Assembly (NCBI RefSeq): GCF_932526225.1
Contig: NC_064035.1
Coordinates: 19,333,969 to 19,397,968 of the forward strand
From: Nematostella vectensis
Lineage: Eukaryota > Cnidaria > Anthozoa > Actiniaria > Edwardsiidae
Length of the DNA stretch: 64,000 nucleotides
Reading direction: 5' to 3'
In this document: positions 12,301-24,954 of the stretch, in pieces
How positions within the stretch are numbered: position 1 is the stretch's first letter
How the letters are laid out: every line of letters starts with the position of its first letter
Notes under the pieces: generated by a model
What the model was told of the DNA's origin: nothing
Seen by the model: the letters and a program-made list of their open reading frames with translations, nothing else
The model's database searches: none
Position numbers and translations under genes: made by a program

Positions 12301-15300
12301 GCAGCTTTCCGCTTCTCGTTGAAGCTGACTGTCGGGTTATCAATCTTATTCTGCCTGTGGCGATTGTTAGAGGTCTGTTCGTGCATGACGGCCATTGGAG
12401 TATTAGTCAGATGTCTTTCTCGAGATTGTGTGATGTCTGGACAGACACTCTCGTCGGCACCGATGCTTGACTGATCAACTACCCCTGCAAAAAGATGTGA
12501 TTTTCTATGAAAAAGTTTGATGGGCCGCAATTTCATTATAGTCAATGCAACAGTCAACTTATGAAGAGGGTCCGAACACTACACTTCCATTTAGTAAACA
12601 ACGAGAATGCATTACTGGGTTAAGAACAACTCTATACTTTACCTGGGTAAAAATTGTCCTGAACCCCAACAACAGATGACCCTGCAACATATCGATGTTG
12701 CTGATTTGATTTTGTGGTTATATCGGACAATGGGTTTTCATTTTGCTTCGGCAATCGTACACCAACAGAAAAGCCTTGATTTTCAGATGACAATGGCATA
12801 CTATCTGCAGTGAGTTGGAGCTTTTTTGTCTGAATGTCTTTGAAGCCAACATTCAAAGTATAAGTAGAGCCACTCTGACTGATGGCTCGACAACTGCCCA
12901 GAGAAGGCCTTCCAAATCCACTAGGCTTGCTACCAGTGTAATAAATTGATGTCCTCTTTGATGACTAAAAAGCGAGAAGTAAAAGCAAAGAAGTTGAATA
13001 GATCAAAGGAGTCAAACTAGGATGATTTAGTAGCTATTTCAGTAAATGGGGGAGGCCTCATAACTTACAGTGCTACCAGTAAAAACCGTGAACACCGGAA
13101 ATATGTATGGAATGTTTGTTTCGACCAATCACATGCGAGATATCCAAACCTTCATTTAGAAACATGTCTTAAACACAACAATCCCCAGTCTCTAAATCCT
13201 TGACCCTGATTTACATCATGAGAATATCAAAATCTTCAGACACCTGACCATGCGCATAGCCAGGATTTGCTGAAGGAGGGTGCAAAGTCATAGATAGACC
13301 ATCTGGAAAAAGGGATTACATTTGATTATCCATCAATAAGAGCTGATTCACTTTGTGGGTGCCAATGGTGTGTGTGCAGGCAGCCATGCTACAGCCCTGC
13401 CTGATGGATGTATAGAACAAGTATTCCCTGTTTAGCTACCTGTGCATCAAAACAGCTTGCCCTTGATCTACCGACAGAGCTCAGTCGAGATGAGGCTAGG
13501 GTGTGTCTACCCTGCTGGTGATGGAGTTGCTTCTCATCCACACCTGCTCCACTAAGAATGCTCTTCAGGGCCTGGTTATCAGGCTTGAAGGAGATTTCAT
13601 CATCGTCTTCATCAGAAACAGCAGCAGCAGCTAAAAGCAACAGATTATTTACATAGTTTTAGCTAAATCAAGAAAGAAGAATAGAAAAATAGAGTATCTT
13701 TTTGAAAACTGGAAATGTTTAGAGTTTACCCCAAAAGCCAGCTTAACCAACATCGTTTGAGGTAACGTTAGGTAAGCAGGTAAATGCTAAAATTGAATCC
13801 CGGATTTTGGAGCCTCATGGAATTCAATTTTGAAATTTCTCTACTTTGAATTACATCATTTTGGGCAAAACAAAAAATATATTATATTTATTTATTTTGT
13901 ACATAACACCAGAAATATAACACATTATAAACTACTGTAGAGAGTCTTTTACTGCACACAGCTGATATTAAGAGGGATGGTGAAAGTGGGGGATCACAAA
14001 GAACCATTACATGCTGGGCAAAGGTTGGTCATTTTTGTAAGTGCTAGATTCAGCTTATGTGTGATGAAATAGCTACAAACTAATAAAAAGACACTGCAAA
14101 ATTAGAATATGTATCAAAGGTGAGCTGTATAAAAGTGATGTTAAAGTTGTAATTTGAGTTTTGCAAATATAAGTGAAGCTACTAAAAGCAAAAAAATGTA
14201 AAAGAAATGGAAAAGATATCTCACTGGTCAGAAAGTGATGGGTCAGAAACTTTGGCATAAATTGATTTTTTTTCTGACTAACCTTGAGTAACTGGCTTGT
14301 TATGTTGCTGGTTGAGAGGCCTTAGCGGTATCTTCAACTGGTGGCTAGTTGCCCCAGTATTGCGCTGATAGAGTGATGTGCTTCCCCTACCCCCCATGTA
14401 GTAAATAGATGTTCTCTTGCCATTAATAGAGGTTCGCACATTGCTGAAAGGAATTGAACCAATTTAATAGAAAACTAATAATGATCTTTGTCTGGAATAC
14501 TGTACTCAATAGCAGTTTGAATCTTTGAGGTGACATTCACCTTGTTCTAGATGACACTTGAGGCTTAAGTTGATTTTCCTGCACAAATGATTAGGCAACA
14601 ATGGTTAGTTCTCCATGTTAATCCAATCGACAGTAGTTTTCACAGGTCCAACATGTAAATAAGTATTTTTGTCTACCTAAAAGTTGACAAAAAATCTAAA
14701 TATCAATAATGGGGTATTGTTATCATCTTGTTCAAGTTTTTAGGTGAGTGAAAGGTTGACAATGTAGGTGAACTGGCTTTCAAAGGAGCCTTGTTGTGAA
14801 ATTTGCATCATATAGTCCACCGCCAGTACTGGCTGGTTGAGGGGTTAATGGGCTGATACCGAGCAATCATTTGCGACACACAAAAAAAACCATACCTGTA
14901 TCCCAGTGTTGTTAAGAATTCCTTGCAGGGCATTGTTGTCAATCTCAAATTCGACCTCCTTCTCCACAGGATCAACACATTTCTTGCCACCATAGGCTGT
15001 GTGCAATGGCTTTGATGTTATGCTGCTTTTATCAGCCAATACAAATGCATCAACCTTGTGTGGATTAAAAATAAAAGATAAAATATAGCGTTGATGGATT
15101 ATATACTAACTCTTACAACAATAACTTCATTCAGGCTCCGTCTAAAAATATGAGATACCCTGACAATGACAACAACATTCCATGATATTCAATACACAGG
15201 GCTACTAACTTTTGTGAAAACCAGTTCTAAGTAAAAAGGTAAAAATCACATGAAATTTACATATCCATTATTCAGGGCTATCAAAATGGGCTGAAATAGG

Positions 15301-16518
15301 TTGCTTAAAAAAGTACAGTAGCTAGTTGTGAGAGGATTGACTCAAAATTAGCTCAATTATTCATAATTTTTTTTTTTAAAGCAGCAGGTGATAAAACATG
15401 AAGAAGCTGGCGAAGCTCTGGTAGGCGCTGACTTGTTTTGACGGCCCTGTTATTCAATACCAGGCAGAAAATATTTTACCTTTGTATTTGGCTTCTTTGA
15501 GACAGCCTTACCCTAGGAAAGGTAAGATAGTTATTATTAGACTAGTCCCCTACTTGTCAGCTATAAGCACTGCATATTAAATGCCAATTCTTGATATTTG
15601 CAATTAACAAACCTTTTGTAGCTTATTGTCCCATTTTGAATGCAGCTTTGAAAAGTCAGGAGCTGGTTTGGCCTTGCTTACTGGTTTCCTCTGTTTTGTT
15701 TCATTGTTCTTCAGACTCTGAAATCAAAGGCATACAGTACTAATAATGTATAGCAAAGTGTTACCCTGAATTTAAACAGAGTCAAACACCACCCCCACCA
15801 CCCAAAAGTTGTCTTATTTACTGCTCAATAAGGCAACTTAGAAAGAACTGTTTGACATACCGGCTCTTTATTTTCTTTTCCACTCTTTTGCTGCTGTGTT
15901 GGTCTAGGAATTCTTGATCTGAATTTTGAGACTTTTGTAGCTACTGGCACCCTAAAAAAACACAGCGAAACTTTTTATCTTACGGCCAAAAGGAAAAAAA
16001 TCAGTTACATTGGATGGTCAAATAATATGCAAGTTGGACATAGGTAGTGTTGTTCTGCACGTTTCTGTCAACCAAATATTTTTTATTATATCTTTTTCAT
16101 ATCTTGTTTCTTTAGTTTTACCACTCAGCATAGGGTAGGGACACTTAACACAATAACACAAAGATAGAATATCTAACGACGCTCTTGCTTTTACCTGCTA
16201 ACCATTTCAATAAGGATAAAATATGATCTTTTTAGAACAGAACAGGGCAAGCTTCTAGGCTAGATGCATTTTTTAAATAAAAACTCAACATCTCTTCTTG
16301 CTAGTATATAAACAATGTCATTTTTGACTATTGAAAAGGACATAGTTACTTCCAATATCCTACTAGAAAAGAAAATGACAAAATTTGACAAACGTTCAAC
16401 AAGTAATATGCGAAGAGAACGACAAAGTGACGTGAGACAGAACTTCCAAAGTAATTTACCGTTCTTTACGATTCTTTGCAGCGTTCCGTACAAGTCTTGC
16501 CTCTCCTGAAGTCGGCAT
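9389..16518 (-). CDS. TROAP-like: Tastin (trophinin-associated protein)-like spindle protein, 13 exons
   Basis: Exons: 16518-16460, 15951-15861, 15717-15613, 15512-15480, 15054-14896, 14578-14541, 14443-14283, 13630-13440, 12964-12643, 12484-11712, 11499-11332, 11264-9606, 9466-9389. All are GT-AG and in phase, giving 1278 residues. Most of the chain is low-complexity, but landmarks match vertebrate tastin in order: an N-terminal basic stretch with KENKEP, an acidic ExEFxxDNxALxxIL block (about residues 128-147 and again 228-246), KRTSIYY, VQKLFDEEE in exon 11, and a C-terminus with LLDAE, NPLVSTLNG and, across the last intron, AFLPM. Vertebrate tastin is cell-cycle regulated, binds dynein light chain and supports bipolar spindles. 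Exon 10 holds repeated SRGKxExN motifs and exon 12 a triplicated 17-residue unit. Orthology is my recognition from motif order; the function is inferred. Confidence 0.8.
10471..10630 (-). repeat. In-frame 51-bp tandem repeat in tastin-like exon 12
   Basis: Three near-identical 51-bp units encode TTQRDVNGAMSGRMDIR (one unit reads MNIR), followed by a partial unit beginning TTQ. The unit is a multiple of three, so copy-number change keeps the frame; near-identity implies recent expansion. Confidence 0.93.
11790..12450 (-). repeat. Degenerate SRGKxExN peptide repeats in tastin-like exon 10
   Basis: Six copies of a short motif, spaced roughly 25-45 residues: TQSRERHLTN, APSRERLETN, TPSRGRLESN, TPSRGKMETN, TPSRGKLDIK and TSSRGKVEEP. 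The Ser/Thr-Pro followed by basic residues resembles CDK-type or microtubule-binding sites in disordered spindle proteins; this reading is inference. Confidence 0.8.
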
Positions 16519-16819
16519 TTTCTGCAACTTAGCATTTGAAGGGTTATCCTGATAGAAAGTGGCTAAAAACCTGTGAAACAAAAGAGGATATCACATTTTT
16601 GGTGTTAATTTTCAGGGTTGTTGATGGTCGCTTCCATGCTCAGTTGAAATCCCCTGACCGTTGAGTAATAGCCAATCAGAAAGCTTGATAAATTACAGCC
16701 TCGTTCCGGCGAGTATCCAAGCTCGATCAACCACAGGTAACCCAAAGCATGTTAAGACTTCAATTGATGACTTTTGTACCTTGGACTCGCTCCTGTACTC
16801 CCCTGAAAAAATAACAACA
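16519..16819. promoter_or_regulatory. Divergent (likely bidirectional) promoter interval
   Basis: Only 301 bp separate the start codons of the minus-strand tastin-like gene and the plus-strand acyl-CoA oxidase, so both 5' UTRs and core promoters must lie here. No TATA box stands out. It includes CCAATCAG at 16672-16679, a CCAAT-box-like site. Confidence 0.6.
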
Positions 16820-19800
16820 ATGGCGCTTTCTAGAGCCGGCTCACGGATTTTTATCACAGCTAGGAACTGTATTTCAAGACCTTCGTGTGGTCCACTGATC
16901 AAAAAAGAAATACTGGTGAGAAATGGCTCCTTATTTTATAAGATTCAACGATTTAGAATTTAGTTGAGATTACACAACAAAACTTACCAAGGGGGAGTGA
17001 GTTCTAGTAAATCAACAACCAGGTTCTCCAAAGTCTCAGTGACCAAAGTTCGTGTGTAATTTCGTAATCTCGTCCTTTCTTTGTTGCTTTGCAGTCCTCG
17101 CGTCCTTTTACTTCAACTTCGTCACTAAACTCTGATATGGAGTGTGACCCAAGGAAACTCCGACAAGAATGGGGTAAACCTTCATTCGATATCGCCACAA
17201 TGACTAAACTTTTGGACAGTGACAATCACGAAAAACGCCAACAATTTCGTAAAATTCTGTCCGAAGACCCCCTCATGATTCCAAGATACAACATCTCCCT
17301 TGACGAAGAGAGAGACATTGCGTTGGAGAGACTGAAAAAGCTTTGTAGCCAAGGGTTTATATCAGTTCTGGACTTCAGACATAATCCGTTGTGGATTTTC
17401 GCGGCCCATGAGTTGGCTGCTGTTGTGGACGCTGCAATGGCAACTAAAATGACAGTTCAGTTCAACTTGTTTGGCGGAACAGTACTTAAGTTGGGAACAG
17501 AGAGGCATCACTCCAAACTCTTAAAGGTTAGAATGGCAAGGGTTTAACAAGAGTTTAGCTCCATACAGATCATATGAAACTTATGCCCTGGAATTTTGCC
17601 CTGCCAGGAAGATGTGTGTATATGCAAGGGGGTGGGGGAGCTTTCCTTAATAAATTTGAAAGTGTCGGGCCTGATGATGCGACTTTTTGTAAAGTGTCAT
17701 TTAAATTTGAGGTTTTCGTCCTTGAGCTCAACATAGCGCAAGGATGATCAAGGAAAAATTCTTAAAAAGCCAAAATCTGGGTATGTGCTTTACAAGGAAC
17801 TGATGACCATCTCATCTTCTTTCTCTATCTCTTCGAAGTGCACATATTCAGGGTTTTTCTGTCATGTCCATACCCACCAATAAGTGGAAACATGCCATAA
17901 ATGTAAAGTGAGTGAGTTTGTTTGTCTGTAGCCTGAGTTTTGAGCTTGGGGTTCTGTAACATATTTAATGGTTTTGTTTAATTGACACATAGTATTGCTA
18001 AATCAAATACAAACCTTTTAAAGAATGTATAATTTTGTCTTTTATCAAGCAATCAGTTTGTACATGTAACACTTGATATATATTTAGATACATATGTAAA
18101 ACTTGTGTTCATGTAAAAAACTGCACATCGACCCTGATTTTATAATTGACCTTTTGACCGGTACTCGGAAATGGCTTTGAACTCAAAAGTAAGATTCTAT
18201 TTTCATCTTTACTGTTTCAAAGGCCAGTGATATACTCACAGACCCCACCCTGGATTTTTCGCCCCACACATTCTAAAATTTATATACAGTACCACACTTC
18301 ACCCTTCAGAATACAATGTGAATAACATTTAAAAAAAACAATCCCCACCCCCACTCATCCTCCCTGAGTATGGTCAGACACCATTTTTAAAATTGTACAC
18401 TTGGTATCTTGCTAAGGATGCATTGTTGCATACCTGAGAAATGCCCCCATAAAATACCTATTTTTTTTCTTCCATCTTTAGGGGATAGATTCACTTCAGG
18501 AAGTTGGATGTTTTGGCCTGACAGAACTTGGCTATGGAAACAATGCTGTTCAAATGGAAACAACTGCTGTCTATGACAAGGAGACAAAGGAGTTTATAGT
18601 TAACACACCTTCTCCTCTTGCTCAGAAATACTGGATTACAAATGGGGCTTGCCATGCACATCATATTGTTGTGTTTGCTCAGACATATGTTGATGGCGTC
18701 AACCAAGGTATATGGAAATGTTCCGTTTTTTTTTTTTTTTTGTTTTTGGTCATCCAAGCTCACTGTGCAGTTTGTATGAATGAAATTATAATGGGCTCAC
18801 ATTATTTTGTGTGACTCTTAGTTTATAGTATAGGGCCTGCTGTTACTGTCACTTAAAGTAAAAAACCGTGTTCTACCACTCACTTATACAGCCAATATTC
18901 GACTATGGGGCTATCGTCTGGGGCTCGACCAAAACACAACACATCGTTGATCCTGTCAAGTTCCAGAAACGATGTAGACGGGTTATACTTTATAAGAAAT
19001 GGTATCCACCCTTAAAACCACTTTTTGAAGAACTGAATATTGTTAAGAATAATCTACTGACAACTTGTTTTGCTGTTCAAGGCGATAAACAATATGACCA
19101 CGGGCTATATCAGAGATATATGTTTGTTTAGTGTAGTGATGTACATAACAAGAACACTAGAAATGCAGCAAACCATAACTTAGTACTCCCAAAGGCTCAG
19201 ACTACATTAGCAAAAAATTGTTTTAGGTTTGTGGCAGCTCAAAGGTGGAATGCATTGGCACTAAACATCAAATACACCAAGTCAATCGCCACCTCCTCTA
19301 CAAAACTAACAAAATATATCTTAACATTGTTAATAATTTTATAAATCAGTAGGATTCTTATTGTTAATAGTTTCGTCAACGGTTTTGCATGTAAACAGTA
19401 TTTGTAAATAGCTTTTTGTTTCTGTTGATGGTCATGCCTACATTATCATTGTGATATTAAGTGGATCCCTCATTAAGAAGGCATCTATCTATCTGCCAGT
19501 GGGTTACTCTTGTAAAGGACCTTCCTTACCATTTAAAGCGAGTAATATCTTATATATTTGGAAAATAAACAAAATAATAAACCTCTCTGAGCTATAGGTT
19601 GTAATAAGCTACATATGTAGCTTATTTATTTGTTAAATTTCTAATGCTGTTAATTTTAATGCTCTCTTTAGAGTACTGAGTCATGCCTAGTAAAACCTTG
19701 ATAACCATTTAATAATCTGTTTGTTTGATGTAGGAATACATGGAGTCCTAGTGCCTATCCGTGACCATGATTTACACGTGAAACCTGGAGTCAGGATTGA

Positions 19801-22519
19801 TGACATGGGACACAAGATGGGTCTGAATGGAGTGGACAATGCTAAATTCTACTTTGACAATGTGCGTGTTCCACGGGAAAACTTGCTCAATGTGTACTCA
19901 GAGGTGGAGGAAGATGGCACCTACACCACATCCATCGAAGGGAGTATCAGGAAGCGGTTTTTGACTGTTGCTGATCAGCTATTGTCTGGGCGCCTATGCA
20001 TTGCAAGCATGTCCCAAGGTGAGCCCAATGAGTGTTACAAGCAATACTTTTTTTGGAAAAACGATTTTAGATCAAAAAGTTTTAATGGCAAAAGAAAAAA
20101 ATACGAAATAAAGTGTAAAATGAAAAATTGAGTTTTGTTATATTATTTGTTCAGTTTAATACATAAATTATTAATTGCTCATGTATTATGCAAACCAACT
20201 ACCATTTCTTTAAGCATCATAACGTCAACTAACATGAATTTGTTTATTTTAGGTGCTTCAAAGGCAGTTTGTACTGTAGCAATCCGGTACTCGGCCACCC
20301 GCCTGGCAGTTGGTCCAGACGGAATGTCTGACACACCAATCTTGAAGTATCAGCTGCAGCAAAGGGCCCTAATGCCACTTCTAGCAATGACCTATGCTCT
20401 GGACTTTGCGCTTGCCTATATTAAGGATCGCTGGGCCTTTCAGGTAATTAAAACAGAAGTATCCGAACTTACCCAAGCAGGCAAATAGCCAGGTTGGGAG
20501 GGTGTACAGTGCATATGTACAATGCCCTTGCTGCTCAGCTGTATTCTTTTCCAGGCGGAAGATAATAATGATAATGATGATGATACCTAAATTACTGTAT
20601 GTTTGAAAACTAGTTTATTTACAAAAGTGTTAATGAATCTCTGGACGTTGACCCTCGGTTTCTTGGGGTTACTCCTGCGTCATGTATATTTTGTCACTTT
20701 AATCTTATGCATCACATTGTTTAATGGCCGCCTTTCTTGAGACTTTATCTTGTTAAATATTTTTGTATTACATTTATCAATGAAATATTGATATTTTTTT
20801 AGAATACACCAAAAACTGGTATTTTACCCTGCCAAATTTTTGTCTTTAATAAAACTTCTTAAGGGCTGACTGAAGAAGGTGAATTGTTACAAGCTTATTT
20901 ACAGTACATCAGAATGGTGGCGCAAGATGCAAAAACATTGCAACTGACAAAAACGAGCTTGCTCTAGAATAGCACGCTATAGATAAAAATAATTTACTAC
21001 AAAAAAGGTGTCACTATTAAGGCCCTGCTGAATCACAAAACAAAGCCTACCTTCTGGAACTTTTTACCGAAGGAAAAAGACCTCTTTAAATCTGTAATGG
21101 CTCTTAAATCTCAATACCTTGTTGTGTTCATTTCCAGGCAGCGGATGGCTCTGAGCATTCTGATGTCGTCATCATGTGTTGTGTCATAAAGGCTTTGACT
21201 GGCTGGCACATTGCGAAAGCTGCTAGTGTTGGCCGTGAGAGGTGTGGTGGTCAGGGCTATTTGTCTTGTAACAGGTTTGGCTCAGCTATTGCTGGCTCGC
21301 ACTCTTCAATAACAGCTGAAGGAGATAACTCGGTGCTCATGCAAAAGGTGTGTGATCGAACTTTTGAGTGTGAAACGTTACTGAGATTGACTGACACAGT
21401 CTATGTGCATTTCCATGGTTTATTCGAGGAGATTTAGAAACATGCTTACTGACTGGGCTCCCTGTAATCATTTCGTATAGTGAATTCTTTATCAGGGTTG
21501 TTTTATTCCCTAGGTTGCCAGTGAGAGACTGATGAAGTTCAAGCCATCATATTTCCAAATAGCAGCAAGCTATGTGCCTGGGTTCATCAGTAGAATGTTT
21601 GGCTGGGCAGATTTGTCCAGCACAAAGTACCTGCATGCCATTCTAGAGGCTCAAGAACAGGCGCTTTTCCTGGATCTTGGTATGAAGATGATGAAGGCTG
21701 GCAAGAAGGGAAGGTAGGGGCCAATCATGTTTCCTCATGTTTTTTTTTATGAAAACGTTTTGGTATTAGCCACCTTGTCAAACATGCTACGACCTTTTTG
21801 TATGTTATAGCCAAATTCAAATATAGTCAAATCCATTTCTCTTCTGGGAATAGCATGTACCATTGTGATCAATCAACTCTCTTGTGTGTGCAGTCAAGCG
21901 GTATATGATACGATGGTAAAAAAATGAAAGCCATCAATTAGTTTAGATGGTTGATTGACTACTTGCTATTTGCAAACGAGACAAAGATTTTGGTTTCACC
22001 GAGGTCGCGCAACAATGAATTTGGCTATATGCTAGGGTTTTGGCTATTCAGTATGCTGCATAGATTGTATTCCCAGCTTTGAACTATGGCATATACATAT
22101 AGTTGTGTCACATTTCCAGGTACGCCACGTGGATGTATAAAGAGCAAGACCTTGTCCAGGCAGCTGCTCAGGCCTATGGGGACCGCTTGACCAGTGAGTG
22201 CTTCAACCGAGCCTTGGGTAAGGCTAACCCCGGCCTTCAGCCAATCCTTGGCAAGCTGTACCATCTGTACCTGATTGACACCATTGAGAAGAACCTAGGT
22301 TACCTCACCACCTCTGGTCTGATGTCTGCCTGGACAGGATCAGGTGTCAACAAAGTGGCAGCGGATCTTTGCCGAGAAGTAGCACCCCAGGCTCTGGCAC
22401 TGTGTGATTCATTTGGTCTAACAGACGAGATGCTAAGTGCACCTATTGCACGTGACTGGGTGCAGTATAACACCCTTGACAATAGAGGCGAGGTTGTTGA
22501 CTGTTCAAGCAAGCTGTGA
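16820..22519 (+). CDS. Acyl-CoA oxidase with C-terminal SKL, eight exons
   Basis: First enzyme of peroxisomal beta-oxidation: FAD-dependent conversion of acyl-CoA to trans-2-enoyl-CoA with transfer of electrons to oxygen. Exons: 16820-16915, 17095-17526, 18482-18707, 19734-20018, 20253-20443, 21138-21347, 21514-21713, 22120-22519. All are in phase; 679 residues. Family marks include [13 protein letters not shown] (flavin/substrate loop), KxGLNGVDN with [12 protein letters not shown] in the second helical domain, CGGQGYL near residue 446, and TAEGDN with the catalytic-base Glu near 471. The last three residues are SKL, a classic PTS1. Exon 1 adds a basic, hydroxylated N-terminus ([16 protein letters not shown]) that resembles a mitochondrial presequence; a second candidate start, Met at 17137 in exon 2, would omit it. 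It is distinct from ACOX1 and I cannot fix the subfamily. Confidence 0.95.
18868..19495 (+). mobile_element. 3' fragment of a LINE (non-LTR retrotransposon) in acyl-CoA oxidase intron 3
   Basis: An 87-codon ORF carries the C-terminal hallmark of LINE reverse transcriptases, [15 protein letters not shown] followed by FQKRCRRVI. It breaks at a stop, and the coding similarity continues in other frames. The segment ends in a short ATCTATCTATCT simple repeat typical of CR1/L2/jockey-type 3' ends. It is sense to the host gene, 5' truncated and not functional. Confidence 0.85.
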
Positions 22520-22525
22520 AATGGA

Positions 22526-22667
22526 CATTGACTTACTCTTACAGATTTTATTCATCTCAAACAAAATAATTTCTATAATAATAGAGATATTTTTTTCATT
22601 GACTTACTCTTACAGATTTTATTAATCTCAGCCAAAATAATTTCTATAATAATAGAGATAATTTCTT
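22526..22667. repeat. Tandem duplication in the acyl-CoA oxidase 3' UTR
   Basis: Two copies of about 72 bp starting CATTGACTTACTCTTACAGA lie immediately after the stop codon and differ at only a few positions. Both contain the A+T-rich block ATAATTTCTATAATAATAGA. Confidence 0.92.
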
Positions 22668-22880
22668 GTTACTTTTGGTTTCATGCAGCACCAAAAGTTA
22701 CCACAAAAATTGAAAGATTCATGTGAAAGGGTAATTATGTCAATGGACTTAACTTCGTTCAACTGTACAAAGTAATTTTATTTAGTAAGGGAATCATTGT
22801 ACATACTTCCCCCCATTTGTAAAAGAGGAACTTACCTAGAACCCTCTAGCAGTGTGGGTTCCACCACTGTATTCTTGGCT

Positions 22881-23778
22881 ACAGTTACAGACAGACAGTT
22901 AGGGGTTACAGACAGACAGATTAGGGGTTACAGACAGACAGTTAGGGGTTACAGACAGACAGTTTGGGGTTACAGACAGACAGATTAGAGGTTACAGACA
23001 GACAGATTAGGGGTTACAGACAGACAGATTAGAGGTTACAGACAGACAGATTAGGGGTTACAGACAGACAGTTAGGGGTTACAGACAGACAGTTAGGGGT
23101 TACAGACAGACAGATTAGGGGTTACAGACAGACAGTTAGGGGTTACAGACAGACAGATTAGGGGTTACAGACAGACAGATTAGGGGTTACAGACAGACAG
23201 TTAGGGGTTACAGACAGACAGATTAGAGGTTACAGACAGACAGATTAGGGGTTACAGACAGACAGATTAGGGGTTACAGACAGACAGATTAGAGGTTACA
23301 GACAGACAGATTAGGGGTTACAGACAGACAGATTAGGGGTTACAGACAGACAGATTAGAGGTTACAGACAGACAGTTAGGGGTTACAGACAGACAGATTA
23401 GAGGTTACAGACAGACAGATTAGGGGTTACAGACAGACAGATTAGGGGTTACAGACAGACAGATTAGAGGTTACAGACAGACAGATTAGGGGTTACAGAC
23501 AGACAGATTAGGGGTTACAGACAGACAGATTAGGGGTTACAGACAGACAGATTAGGGGTTACAGACAGACAGATTAGGGGTTACAGACAGACAGATTAGA
23601 GGTTACAGACAGACAGATTAGGGGTTACAGACAGACAGTTAGGGGTTACAGACAGACAGTTAGGGGTTACAGACAGACAGATTAGGGGTTACAGACAGAC
23701 AGATTAGGGGTTACAGACAGACAGATTAGGGGTTACAGACAGACAGATTAGGGGTTACAGACAGACAGATTAGGGGTT
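22881..23778. repeat. 21/22-bp minisatellite, about 40 copies
   Basis: Head-to-tail units ACAGACAGACAGATTAGGGG plus TT (22 bp) mixed with a 21-bp form lacking one A, and with an AGAGG variant. The unit joins a CAGA tetranucleotide tract to TTAGGGG, so it looks partly telomere-like, but each TTAGGGG is isolated. The long and short forms are interspersed rather than blocked. Confidence 0.97.
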
Positions 23779-24520
23779 CCTCTTTGGGGCTCCCCTGCCC
23801 CTAAGGGGGTCATCAGAACCACCCCTGGGTACTCCTGAGTAAGTTGAAGCCTTCCTCTTGTACATGTTTCAACTATTTACAATCTTTCAGGCCCATAGCC
23901 TGGATTTTGAGCAGTGGAATTCCATTTACCCTCAAGCTGAAGCTTATTTTTTCTTGATTAGAGTGGACCTTTCAGTCGAGTGAGGGGGCTCTTCCAAACT
24001 CCCCCCTGGCTACGGGGTTGTCTTTTATGGACTTTTTCTAATTTAGTTGTTCTATTGCACAATAGAGCACGTTACACTGTAAGAATATTCTGGTTTATGA
24101 AATGGTCATTGTTTCGGTTAGATTTGAATCCAGTCCAGAAAGGTATCCAGTCATATTTAGAAAAAATTTTGCAATTCACATTATTTTTTTTTAACAGCTT
24201 GTTTCCCCCCTTTAAATGTAAATAAAAAAGTCTTTGTGACTGCGATTTTAAGAGTTTGTGACCCTGCATGCTGGAAATGTCGTGATATATAATGAATCTT
24301 TTGAAAGTACTTTGCTATTACACTTGGGGACCCTTAAAACAGATGGTGGCGTCTTTGGGTGTGGTCGACAACAATTCTTACCACAGGCAAACAAGAATAT
24401 TGGTCAGTCTTTTGTGATCCTTAGGGAAAAATAAATCATAATTTGAAGTTGTGTCCTGACTGCCTCCTCAATAAAGCTAGTAACACTACTATACTACCTT
24501 AAAAAAAACTAAACCCCTTT

Positions 24521-24690
24521 TAGCCTGCTAGGCGGCTCTCAGGAGAGCGGAGAGCCGGCTAGCAGGCTAAACCCCTTTTTGCACCACAATGCAATACTAT
24601 ACTACCTCAAGATAAAACTAAACCCCTTTTTGCACCACAATGCAATACTATACTACCTCAAGATAAAACTAAATCCCTTTTGCACCACAA
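24521..24690. repeat. Hairpin element flanked by short tandem copies
   Basis: An imperfect palindrome at about 24523-24569 starts TAGCCTGCTAG and ends CTAGCAGGCTA around CGGCTCTC/GAGAGC arms, the look of a MITE terminus. It is followed by tandem copies of GCAATACTATACTACCTCAA plus AAACTAAACCCCTTTT. An ACTATACTACCTTAA copy also precedes the hairpin, so the hairpin may have inserted into the tandem array. Confidence 0.75.
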
Positions 24691-24954
24691 TTCCACACAC
24701 ATGGCTGATCCATAGACTGACCCATGTAGTGGTCCGCCTGTGTTCTTGCCCCTTAGAGATAGCACATTAGGGTGTGCTCGAACAAATTTCATCATTGCTG
24801 AATTTTATTGACGGTTCTCTTAAAAGTCACCTTGCTACATGGAGTCTTCTGGCAGGTGCAGAAAGGTTGAGGTCTTTATAAAGATAAACCCGATTTTTTA
24901 ATAATGTTTCTTTACTTCGTCACCACGAGCGACTGAAGGTTGTTTACACCATTT

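Noticed and set aside
22881-23778. Regular repeat array resembling a CRISPR or a telomere patch
   Set aside because: There are no unique spacers between repeats and the context is a eukaryotic spacer; TTAGGGG units are isolated by CAGA sequence, so it is a minisatellite.
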